Shown here: positions 1 through 7,279 of the stretch, in pieces | Layout of the letters: each line of letters opens with the position of its first letter | Numbering within the stretch: the first letter of the stretch is position 1 | Assembly: GCA_017746715.1 (NCBI GenBank) | Contig: JAGHZQ010000080.1 | Location: 1-64,000 of the forward strand | DNA length: 64,000 nt | Origin: Cyanobacteria bacterium SBLK | Lineage (GTDB): Bacteria; Cyanobacteriota; Cyanobacteriia; Cyanobacteriales; Spirulinaceae | Direction: 5' to 3' | The notes under the pieces: generated by a model | Database searches by the model: none | Told to the model about the DNA's origin: nothing | The model's input: only the letters and a program-made list of their open reading frames with translations | Position numbers and translations under genes: made by a program

Positions 1-299
1 AATCAGTATAGTAGGGTGAGACAGAGCTCATTGACAACCAACCGATCGGTTAACTTCCTTGTAAATCCACCAATTTTCAACCATTGAGAGCCAGATTTTG
101 TAATGATTCGTAATAAAATATTGGCTCTTCGTTCAAAGTTTAAGAAGAGATTAAAGCAGTTGATATTAGAGAAAATAAAGAAAAACTTAAGAAATAATAG
201 CGACATTTTCCGTCCGAGAACAAAATGAGACAAAGCATTTTTCTCTCACTTAATACTAGAGATGATTGTTGACTCGCAGGTTTCGTTCCCGAGGCGGAA

Positions 300-436
300 C
301 CATGCAACCATTAGCCCCCAACTTTGGGGGAAACCAGAGTCAAAGTCCCCTTACCTTGAAAAGTGAAGCATTTGCTGTCCTCCCTCTTAGCAAGAGGAAC
401 GAGATGAAGATTGGGAGATTTAGAGGGCAAGTGCGT
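300..436. repeat. Degenerate C/G-rich palindromic repeat upstream of pth
   Basis: This stretch has two small hairpins: CCCCCAA/TTGGGGG at 315-330 and CCTCTT/AAGAGG at 383-397. It ends in GATTTAGAGGGC, wording typical of the long C-rich/G-rich repeats of cyanobacteria and related to copies near 11.44, 15.7 and 20.12 kb. It is interspersed repeat DNA with no convincing coding content. Positions 1-299 hold no gene I can support. Confidence 0.55.
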
Positions 437-475
437 AATAATAAATAAAAATAAAAGCGATCGCCTTTGCAGATT

Positions 476-1069
476 ATGAGTACAATTCCTCAATTTCTTG
501 TTGGTTTGGGAAATCCCGGTACAAAATATGAAAAAACCCGCCATAATATCGGTTTTGATCTTCTCGATCGCTTAGCCGAGCTCTGGCAAATATCGTGGCA
601 AGAAAATCGCCGTTTTAAGGGCTATTTTACCGAAGGACGCGCCGCCGGAAATCAAAAGATTTATTTGCTCAAACCCACAACGTATATGAATCGATCCGGG
701 GAGTCCATTCGGGCGGTCATGGATTGGTATAAACTCGAACCCGAATCATTATTGGTCGTTTACGATGACATGGATCTAGCCGTCGGACGCTTGCGAATTC
801 GCCTATCGGGTTCTGCGGGAGGACATAATGGAATCAAGTCTGCGATCGCTCACGTCGGGGGGCAAAATTTCCCTCGCTTGCGAATTGGTATCGGCAAAAC
901 CAACCTCGATCGCGAAACCGTTTCTCACGTTTTAGGAAAATTTACCCCAGAAGAAAAGCCCATTGTTTCCGAAGCGATGGAATTAGCAATTTCTGCCATC
1001 GAAATGGGACTGAAAGAAGGATTGGAAAAAGCAATGAGTCTCTATAACGGGCGATCGGTTGATTTATAG
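476..1069 (+). CDS. pth: Peptidyl-tRNA hydrolase
   Basis: This cytoplasmic esterase releases peptides from peptidyl-tRNAs that drop off the ribosome, so that the tRNA can be reused. The N-terminus carries the family signature VGLGNPG followed by KYEKTRHNIGF, whose His is the catalytic residue, and the middle has YDDMDL and GSAGGHNG. I take the ATG at 476 as start, giving 197 residues, normal for Pth. A TTG three codons upstream keeps the frame open but lies next to a HIP1 site and adds nothing conserved. The gene stands alone between repeat DNA and a convergent gene. Confidence 0.96.
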   Translation: MSTIPQFLVGLGNPGTKYEKTRHNIGFDLLDRLAELWQISWQENRRFKGYFTEGRAAGNQKIYLLKPTTYMNRSGESIRAVMDWYKLEPESLLVVYDDMDLAVGRLRIRLSGSAGGHNGIKSAIAHVGGQNFPRLRIGIGKTNLDRETVSHVLGKFTPEEKPIVSEAMELAISAIEMGLKEGLEKAMSLYNGRSVDL

Positions 1070-1119
1070 GAATAGGATCGGGCAGTGCGATCGCCCATCA
1101 TCAAACATCATTAGGCATT

Positions 1120-1755
1120 CTAAAATCGCAGTCCTCTTGCTTGCTGCAATCGCAAACTCAACCCGATCGCAACTTGTTTCCCCAGCCAATACAAAACCGT
1201 TAAAACCATAAAAGTAATGCAAATAATTAGAACAGTGGTAGGATTGTAAAAATTCTCAATTCCTGTTGTAAACACATCCATCGGCTTAGTTAAAAAATCC
1301 CAACTATTAAATCGTTGAAAGCGTCCTAAAAAGATGCCTGTTGCCGAGAGAAAATGTAGAATGAGTTCGCAAGGAATAATAAATCGTGATTTGCCCTGCT
1401 GTTTCAAATAATCTCCTAAATTCATAATAGAAATGACATAAGCTCCGAAACCAGCAGTAATGAAGAGCATATATTGGGGAATTAAAATCAAAGTTATAAT
1501 CCAAATTGAATATCCAGAACGAATGAAATTAATTAAATGAATGGTATCTGTTAAAACATAGGGTGCATTGGGTAGAAAAGCAATAAAAGTCAACAACCCC
1601 AACCACCAAAACCAAGAGCGAGATTTCGCTATCTTAAAAAGCCAAATGCTCAAAGCTAGAGGAATAAAAGCTAAAAAGAGATTCAAAGCAATAAAACGAC
1701 TTCTGCTTAATGCTTGTAGAGAAGTAATCAACCAAAAAAATAGACGTTCTAACAT
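1120..1755 (-). CDS. DUF1361 family multi-pass membrane protein
   Basis: This 211-residue protein has about six hydrophobic segments and the motif LPNAPYVLTD, which marks the DUF1361 family of bacterial inner-membrane proteins. No enzymatic function is established for the family. The positive residues RSRSW and KQQGKSR fall in loops between segments, as expected for an integral membrane protein. It is convergent with pth and only 22 bases downstream of the ThiF-like gene on the same strand, so the two may share a transcript. Confidence 0.8.
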   Translation of the reverse strand: MLERLFFWLITSLQALSRSRFIALNLFLAFIPLALSIWLFKIAKSRSWFWWLGLLTFIAFLPNAPYVLTDTIHLINFIRSGYSIWIITLILIPQYMLFITAGFGAYVISIMNLGDYLKQQGKSRFIIPCELILHFLSATGIFLGRFQRFNSWDFLTKPMDVFTTGIENFYNPTTVLIICITFMVLTVLYWLGKQVAIGLSLRLQQARGLRF

Positions 1756-1777
1756 GATTTTTTTTCAATAGAGAAGA

Positions 1778-2416
1778 TTAAGCGATAAAAGGTTTGACAG
1801 CAAAATCGCCCAGTGTAATTGTATAATTCTGCCGTTCTCCGGTTGCCACAAACTTAATAATTATTTCGCTGGCAACCGCAACAGCCAGCAAAACTAAATT
1901 GCGAGCCAGAGGATAGTCGCAAATATCATCATTGATGGAAGAAGGAACGCGATATCGATCGTTCCAAATGACTTCAGCGTAGTTGCTGGAGAGTCCGACA
2001 TGCAAGCAAGAAATCTCATTTTGCAAGCAATAATTTTTAACTGCCTGCCGCGAAGAACTATTATCAAACGTATCTATAACTAAATTCGCTTGACGCAATA
2101 GTTGCGAACAATTATCCGCAGTTAATTCCTTCGATTTCCCATCAACAACAGTCCCGATCGCTCGATAAAGCATATTCGTCAAAATTTTAGCTTTATATGC
2201 CCCCACATCGGATTTATAATAAGGCTGCGTCGATAAATTGCGCTCTTCAATGCGATCGCGATCGATAACCGCAAGTTGGGAAAACCCCGATCGCGCCAAA
2301 TTTTCCGTTAAATTCGCCCCCAATGCCCCCGCACCGCAAATCGTCACGGGAAACTCGGCAATTTTGGCCATTAATTCGGGCGATCGATATAATTGTTCGT
2401 GAAAAAATAAACTCAT
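1778..2416 (-). CDS. ThiF/MoeB/HesA-like E1 protein
   Basis: This is a 212-residue Rossmann-fold protein of the ThiF/E1 superfamily, which adenylates the C-terminus of ubiquitin-like sulfur carriers or small peptides. The nucleotide loop is GAGALG near residue 28, followed by the DRD/RNLSTQ region (residues about 50-65) and VIDTFDNSSSRQ (about 115), all typical of the family. The paired CxxC zinc ligands of MoeB/ThiF are not evident, so it is a reduced or divergent member. No ubiquitin-like partner is visible nearby. Substrate is unknown. Confidence 0.8.
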   Translation of the reverse strand: MSLFFHEQLYRSPELMAKIAEFPVTICGAGALGANLTENLARSGFSQLAVIDRDRIEERNLSTQPYYKSDVGAYKAKILTNMLYRAIGTVVDGKSKELTADNCSQLLRQANLVIDTFDNSSSRQAVKNYCLQNEISCLHVGLSSNYAEVIWNDRYRVPSSINDDICDYPLARNLVLLAVAVASEIIIKFVATGERQNYTITLGDFAVKPFIA

Positions 2417-2463
2417 GGGGAGAATTAAGAATTAAAAATTGAGAATTAAGAATTGGGAATGGG
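2417..2463. repeat. AT-rich GAATTAAGAATT-type spacer repeat
   Basis: Short near-tandem units of GAATTAA/AATTAAAAATTGA fill the spacer upstream of the ThiF-like gene. Similar strings recur at 6190-6221, 28360-28385, 56031-56060 and 59800-59830, so this is a dispersed low-complexity family of this genome rather than a site specific to this gene. Confidence 0.6.
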
Positions 2464-2536
2464 AAAATTCTCGTGCTGCTCCTACAATCTAAAGTGCATT
2501 AATTCCAGATGAAAATTTTACGAACATTCTTTTTTT

Positions 2537-3391
2537 ATGGATAGTTCTACCCTTAACGATCGCATTGCTCGATTTTATGATGCTTCTAGCGGACTCTGGG
2601 AACAAGTCTGGGGCGAGCATATGCACCATGGCTATTACGGGCGATCGGGCGACTATAAAATTAACCGGCGACAGGCACAAATCGACTTAATAGAGGAGTT
2701 ACTTCGCTGGGCAAACATCGAACAATGCCAAAATATTCTCGATGTGGGTTGCGGTATTGGTGGAAGCACCCTTTATCTGGCATGTAAATATAATGCCCGC
2801 GCTACGGGAATTACTCTCAGTCCCGTGCAAGCCACCAGAGCCAAAGAACGAGGCAAAAATGCAAACTTAGACAAAAACCTAGATTTTCAAGTCGCTAATG
2901 CCCTAGAAATGCCCTTTGAGAGTAATTCTTTCGACCTTGTTTGGTCATTAGAAAGTGGCGAACACATGCCCGATAAAAGCCAATTTTTACAAGAGTGTTA
3001 TCGCGTTTTGCAGCCGGGAGGCACGTTTATTTTGGCAACATGGTGCCATCGTCCCTTGAATTCTTTGGCCGGGGAACTTACGACGCACGAACGACGACAT
3101 CTAGAAGAAATTTATCGCGTTTATTGCTTACCTCATGTTATTTCCCTGCCCGAATACGAAGCGATCGCCCGTCAAGGCGGGTGGAAAAATGTTCGTACCG
3201 ATGATTGGTCGATCTCCGTTGCCCCTTTTTGGGATGGGGTTATCGATTCAACCCTCGAGCCGAGTTCTCTCCTCGGTTTGTTTAATTCGGGATGGACGAC
3301 CCTGCAAGCTGCTCTATCCCTCGGTTTAATGCGTCGCGGCTACCAACGCGGGTTAATTCGCTTTGGCTTGTTATGCGCTACAAAAGAATAA
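2537..3391 (+). CDS. SAM-dependent methyltransferase of the tocopherol C-methyltransferase type
   Basis: This 284-residue class I methyltransferase probably methylates a prenylated quinol or tocopherol ring. The SAM site is LDVGCGIGGS (about residues 69-78), with the post-I acidic region and the motif-II-like FDLVWSLESGEHMPD (about 134). EHMHHGYYG near the N-terminus and the CHRPL/LPHVISLPEY region match plant and cyanobacterial gamma-tocopherol methyltransferases and related MPBQ/sarcosine-type enzymes. No transit or signal sequence is seen. The exact substrate cannot be read from sequence; other small-molecule C- or N-methylations are possible. Confidence 0.8.
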   Translation: MDSSTLNDRIARFYDASSGLWEQVWGEHMHHGYYGRSGDYKINRRQAQIDLIEELLRWANIEQCQNILDVGCGIGGSTLYLACKYNARATGITLSPVQATRAKERGKNANLDKNLDFQVANALEMPFESNSFDLVWSLESGEHMPDKSQFLQECYRVLQPGGTFILATWCHRPLNSLAGELTTHERRHLEEIYRVYCLPHVISLPEYEAIARQGGWKNVRTDDWSISVAPFWDGVIDSTLEPSSLLGLFNSGWTTLQAALSLGLMRRGYQRGLIRFGLLCATKE

Positions 3392-3445
3392 TTAATAATT
3401 ATTAAGCAAACATTAAAGGGTGCAATGCTTGCGCCTCTACTCAAC

Positions 3446-4138
3446 ATGAAAAAAATGCTACTGGTTTTCGGAGCGATCGCCATGCTGGGCGGCCCTATCA
3501 TCCTTCCCGCCCGAGCCGTTTCCAACTTCCAACTGGCAGATAATCGCGAGAGTCAACCCTCTGAATTTACGGCGGGTCTTTTAACCTTAGAAGATTTACC
3601 CGATGGGTTTCGGGAACTGCCCCCTAGCATATCCGCCCAAATTTCCCAACAATTTCTCGCTCTCAGCAGTCAATTTCAACAGGGCGGCCTCGATCCCCAA
3701 GAGTTCTTCGTGTTTTATCATCCCGCGAGCCTAGAAGTCGTCTTTGGCTTTACCGGGGAGATCGCCGATATTGCCTTTTTCGATGCCAGCTTGCAACTCT
3801 TAAAAGAAAGTCCCGACTTGCAACAGAGTATTATCGACCAAGTTCAAGAGAAATTAAAAAATGTAGCGATCGCCGAACTAACAGAATTGCGAATCGTACC
3901 GACCGAAGAAATGGCCGATAATTCCATTGGCGTCAAAGCCGGAATGAAAGTGCTGGGGATGTCCTTTCAAGGGGATTTGATCTCCTTTCGACGGGACAGT
4001 ACGGGGGGATTTGCTGCCGTCATGTACCGTCAATCGCGATCGCCCCAAATTTCCGCCGATGCCTTAGCTGGAACAATGGATGGAAAAATTGTCGAACTAT
4101 CAGAAGGAGAAAGGATCGGAGATCGCCCCACCGATTAG
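3446..4138 (+). CDS. Exported hypothetical protein
   Basis: The start at ATG 3446 gives a clean signal peptide: Lys-Lys, a hydrophobic core LLVFGAIAMLGGPIIL and a cleavage site PARA. An ATG seven codons upstream is possible. The mature part of about 205 residues contains TLEDLPDGFRELPP near its N-terminus and alternating helices and strands without catalytic motifs I recognise. It resembles cyanobacterium-specific exported proteins of unknown function. It follows the methyltransferase by 54 bases on the same strand and is followed by a strong terminator. Confidence 0.7.
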   Translation: MKKMLLVFGAIAMLGGPIILPARAVSNFQLADNRESQPSEFTAGLLTLEDLPDGFRELPPSISAQISQQFLALSSQFQQGGLDPQEFFVFYHPASLEVVFGFTGEIADIAFFDASLQLLKESPDLQQSIIDQVQEKLKNVAIAELTELRIVPTEEMADNSIGVKAGMKVLGMSFQGDLISFRRDSTGGFAAVMYRQSRSPQISADALAGTMDGKIVELSEGERIGDRPTD

Positions 4139-4231
4139 ATGGTTTGCCGATCTCCCAACGGGTGACGGCCTCGGATTCGCCGAGGTTCCATTGCTGGTGA
4201 CTGGTCATTAATTCTTCATTTTGCATAAATA

Positions 4232-4252
4232 TGCTCTGGTTTTTCCAGAGCA
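4232..4252. other. Perfect 8-bp hairpin
   Basis: TGCTCTGG and CCAGAGCA are separated by five T. It lies between the exported-protein gene and the terminator at 4312. There is no following T-run, so it may be an RNA-processing or pausing element rather than a terminator. The rest of 4139-4611 holds no gene I can support. Confidence 0.45.
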
Positions 4253-4311
4253 GTAGCTTACAATGGAAAAAGCGGAGACGAATGTTTCCGTTCACTCCTC
4301 ACACCACTAAT

Positions 4312-4340
4312 GCGCCCGAACGTTGTTCGGGTGCTTTCTT
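4312..4340 (+). terminator. Rho-independent terminator
   Basis: A ten-base-pair stem with one G-U pair (GCGCCCGAAC against GTTCGGGTGC), a three-base loop and then TTTCTT. It would end transcription of the 3446 gene ahead of trxA. Confidence 0.75.
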
Positions 4341-4611
4341 ATAGGTGCTTTCTTATGGTCATTTTTGCCTGCCGCTTTTCCATCTCCATTCATTGACCCT
4401 CCCCGCAACATCACCAATTATAGGCTTGAAGACCGCATTTCTAACGTCCGATAAACGATAAATTTCTTTACAAACTGCGAGAGCGATCGCAAGAATTAGC
4501 AAGAAGTCGCAATTTATTTTTCATCTTTCTTCGTGTCTGCGTCAGAGTAGCGACTATGGTAAAATTGCCTAGGATAGTATAAAGACTTGATAGCTAGAGG
4601 AATTCCACCCT

Positions 4612-4932
4612 ATGCCAGCAGAAGTTTCAGACAGTACTTTTAAGGATGAAGTCCTAGAAAGTGACGTTCCCGTTCTCGTCGATTTCTGGGCTCCTTGGTG
4701 CGGTCCGTGTCGAATGGTTGCCCCCGTTGTCGAAGAAATTGCCACCCAATACGAAGGACAGGTTAAAGTCGTCAAGCTAAACACTGACGAAAATCCTAAC
4801 ATTGCCAGCCAATACGGGATTCGCAGCATTCCAACCCTAATGATTTTTAAAGGCGGGCAACGAGTTGATATGGTTGTCGGTGCTGTTCCCAAAACTACTC
4901 TTGCCAATACTTTAGAAAAATATCTCAAGTAA
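4612..4932 (+). CDS. trxA: Thioredoxin
   Basis: This 106-residue m-type thioredoxin reduces disulfides of target enzymes in the cytoplasm, taking electrons from ferredoxin- or NADPH-thioredoxin reductase. The active site is WAPWCGPCR (Cys about 31 and 34). The cis-proline is in SIPTLMIF and the buried Asp in LVDFWA. Length and motifs are canonical. It has its own terminator at 5022-5052 and upstream hairpins, so it is monocistronic. A TATAAA-like box lies about 35 bases before the ATG. Confidence 0.97.
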   Translation: MPAEVSDSTFKDEVLESDVPVLVDFWAPWCGPCRMVAPVVEEIATQYEGQVKVVKLNTDENPNIASQYGIRSIPTLMIFKGGQRVDMVVGAVPKTTLANTLEKYLK

Positions 4933-5021
4933 TTTGGCTTGGAAACTGGCAATGCGATCGCCTTTGCTTTTGGTCATTTGCTTTTGGTCATTGTCATCCC
5001 ATTTGAAATGTAACGATAATG

Positions 5022-5052
5022 TGCCTCAGTCTTTTGCGACTCGGGCATTTTT
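5022..5052 (+). terminator. Terminator of trxA
   Basis: TGCCTCAGTC pairs with GACTCGGGCA around a six-base loop, with one mismatch and one G-U, and is followed by TTTTT. Confidence 0.75.
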
Positions 5053-5128
5053 ATTGTTTGTGGTGTTTGAAGATCGTCTACAACATAACACCGTGCTATA
5101 ATAGGAAGTTACTGCATTGACAATTCCT

Positions 5129-6190
5129 ATGGTATTATCTCCCTCCGATCTCGAATCCGAGTCTTTAGACTTCGAGAAATTGATCGAACGGCTTCCCGAT
5201 CTCGAGCACGGTAAATACATTAAGCGATCGTTAGCAGTTTTAATGCGGTTGACTGGGGAAGAGATCGATCGCTTGGATTGGAAGATTTTATCGGCAACGT
5301 TAGAAGACTTAGAACGCGGATTTACGGGTTTATCTCCCTATCGCCACGTGCGAAAAGTTAGTATTTTTGGCTCTGCCCGCACCCCGAGCGATCGCGAGTC
5401 CTATCGCATGGCAGTAGAATTTGCGCGCAAAATTACCCAACAAGGCTTTATGGTCATTACCGGAGCAGGAGAGGGAATTATGGCAGCAGGCAATGAAGGT
5501 GCAGGGCGAGAACATTCTTTTGGTCTAAATATTAATTTACCGTTTGAAGAAGGCTCGAACGAATTTATTCGCGGCGATGAGAAATTATTGAGTTTTAAAT
5601 ATTTCTTTACACGCAAGTTATTTTTTCTCAAAGAAAGCGATGCGATCGCCCTTTTTCCAGGAGGATTCGGCACTCTTGACGAAGCATTTGAAAGTTTAAC
5701 GCTTTGCCAAACCGGGAAATACGGACCGGCTCCTATTGTTTTTATTAACGAACCGGGGAGCGATTATTGGAATTCTTTAGACGAACATATTCGCGAGCAT
5801 TTATTAAAAGAAGGGTTAATTAGTCCGGACGATCCCAAGATTTACACGATTACCGATGATGTAGATTTAGCTTGCAAAATTATCAGCGATTTTTTTCGGG
5901 TTTATCATTCGAGTCGCTATGTGGGCAAGCAATTTGTCATGCGGTTAAATTCGGAATTATCCGATGGCTCGGTGGATTTTCTCAATCGCGAATTTAGCGA
6001 TATTTTAGCCCGAGGCTTCATTGAAAAAAGCGGTGCTCTGCCGGGTGAACGAGGAGATGACACGGAACATTTACCGCGTTTGGTTTTTGAATTCAATCAA
6101 AAAGATTCTGCTCGTCTCTGTCAAATGATCGGTAAAATCAATCAACTCGGTGCATTTTTACCTGAAAGCGATCATCCGGAACGGAAATAA
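5129..6190 (+). CDS. LOG-family (lysine-decarboxylase-like) protein, long cyanobacterial form
   Basis: The core (about residues 80-260) has the LOG Rossmann fold: SIFGSAR, then GAGEGIMAAGNEGA, and the signature PGGFGTLDEAFE. LOG proteins are nucleoside-5'-monophosphate phosphoribohydrolases, some releasing cytokinins. This one has an N-terminal extension of about 75 residues and a C-terminal extension of about 90, so its substrate may differ. I prefer ATG 5129 over the in-frame TTG at 5117. Its 3' end is 31 bases before rdgB; the two may be cotranscribed nucleotide-salvage genes. Confidence 0.85.
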   Translation: MVLSPSDLESESLDFEKLIERLPDLEHGKYIKRSLAVLMRLTGEEIDRLDWKILSATLEDLERGFTGLSPYRHVRKVSIFGSARTPSDRESYRMAVEFARKITQQGFMVITGAGEGIMAAGNEGAGREHSFGLNINLPFEEGSNEFIRGDEKLLSFKYFFTRKLFFLKESDAIALFPGGFGTLDEAFESLTLCQTGKYGPAPIVFINEPGSDYWNSLDEHIREHLLKEGLISPDDPKIYTITDDVDLACKIISDFFRVYHSSRYVGKQFVMRLNSELSDGSVDFLNREFSDILARGFIEKSGALPGERGDDTEHLPRLVFEFNQKDSARLCQMIGKINQLGAFLPESDHPERK

Positions 6191-6221
6191 TCAATTCAAA
6201 ATTCAAAATTCAGAATTCAAA
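6190..6221. repeat. AATTCAAA tandem spacer repeat
   Basis: Four AATTCAAA-like units occupy the gap between the LOG gene and rdgB and end right at the rdgB ATG, leaving no clear ribosome binding site. The same element in reverse lies at 56031-56060. Confidence 0.6.
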
Positions 6222-6794
6222 ATGAAGACTTTGATTGTGGCGACGGGAAACCAGGGGAAGTTGCGGGAAATGCAGGCACATTTGACGGGTATTGATGTTA
6301 CCCTCGAGTTGAAACCGGAAGCATTGGAGATTGAAGAGACAGGGACGACTTTTGAGGAAAACGCTTGTTTAAAGGCGACGAGCATTGCTAAAGCAATGGG
6401 ACAATGGGCGATCGCGGATGACTCGGGATTGGCTGTTGATACCCTAGGAGGTGCTCCGGGGTTATATTCGGCTCGTTATGGCAACAGCGATCGCGATCGC
6501 ATCGAACGTCTTTTGCGGGAGTTAGGAAGCTCGGAAAATCGCCATGCTCGCTTTATTTGCGTTGTGGCGATCGCTCGTCCCGATGGCAGTATCGCGATTT
6601 CCTCCGAAGGCATCTGCGAAGGGGAAATTCTCTACACCCCTCGAGGAACTGGTGGATTTGGTTACGATCCAATTTTTTACGTTCCCCAACAGAACAAAAC
6701 TTTTGCAGAGATGTCCCCAGAACTCAAGCGTGAAATCAGCCATCGAGGAAAGGCCTTTCAAACATTATTACCGCAATTGTACAACTTACAATAA
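6222..6794 (+). CDS. rdgB: XTP/dITP diphosphatase (RdgB/HAM1)
   Basis: This enzyme hydrolyses non-canonical purine triphosphates (ITP, dITP, XTP) to monophosphates and keeps them out of DNA and RNA. The 190-residue protein starts LIVATGNQGKLREM, the substrate-binding SxNxxK-type motif, and has ADDSGLAVD with the catalytic acid residues, GAPGLYSARY, and the C-terminal GGFGYDPIFY and SHRGKAF. The open frame extends upstream but the conserved N-terminus starts at ATG 6222. Confidence 0.95.
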   Translation: MKTLIVATGNQGKLREMQAHLTGIDVTLELKPEALEIEETGTTFEENACLKATSIAKAMGQWAIADDSGLAVDTLGGAPGLYSARYGNSDRDRIERLLRELGSSENRHARFICVVAIARPDGSIAISSEGICEGEILYTPRGTGGFGYDPIFYVPQQNKTFAEMSPELKREISHRGKAFQTLLPQLYNLQ

Positions 6795-6799
6795 TATTT

Positions 6800-6940
6800 T
6801 TACTTTGCCTCTACCGCTATTTCTGGAGCGCCTTCTGCTTGCGTTTGTAGAGAAGCATTTTGCAGATTGACGCGATCGCTGGGTACAAAAGATCCGATTA
6901 AACCCCAAAGGGCCACTAAAATAAAAATAGATTGTTTCAT
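6800..6940 (-). CDS. Possible 46-residue exported or membrane peptide
   Basis: The frame MKQSIFILVALWGLIGSF begins with a short positive end and a hydrophobic core like a signal peptide, followed by a polar tail rich in Ala, Glu and Gln. It is convergent with rdgB, with five bases between them. There is no homologue I recognise. It could be a real small exported protein or chance; the rest of 6941-7279 is AT-rich, with no other gene seen. Confidence 0.35.
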   Translation of the reverse strand: MKQSIFILVALWGLIGSFVPSDRVNLQNASLQTQAEGAPEIAVEAK

Positions 6941-7279
6941 GGCTCGGTAGATGCGTGGTTTGTCCTTGTCTTTAGAATGCCTTAATCCTTTAGAAGTTGA
7001 CAAGATCGGGGTTTACTGGTTTTTTAGATTTTTCTCCCGCCCTATTTTTCTTGACAAAATAAAATATTTATGGTATTAGAAAGATTTATTTTGTGCGGAA
7101 ATAATGAAACGAACTCTCTCTTTTCAGCTAGATCGAGTAAAATCTTTCTCAAATCTCGTAAATTCCAATTATTGCTACAATAACGATATTTTCACCGAAG
7201 AGCGTCAAATTTTCTTATGAAGAATTGTGACTTTACAAAGTTTTGTTATTGTTCGCCCTAACTTTATCTCAGCTTTACA

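Noticed and set aside
3..233. 76-codon minus-strand frame at the left edge
   Set aside because: AT-rich with Phe/Leu-rich low complexity and no domain. It might be a transposase remnant but nothing supports that.
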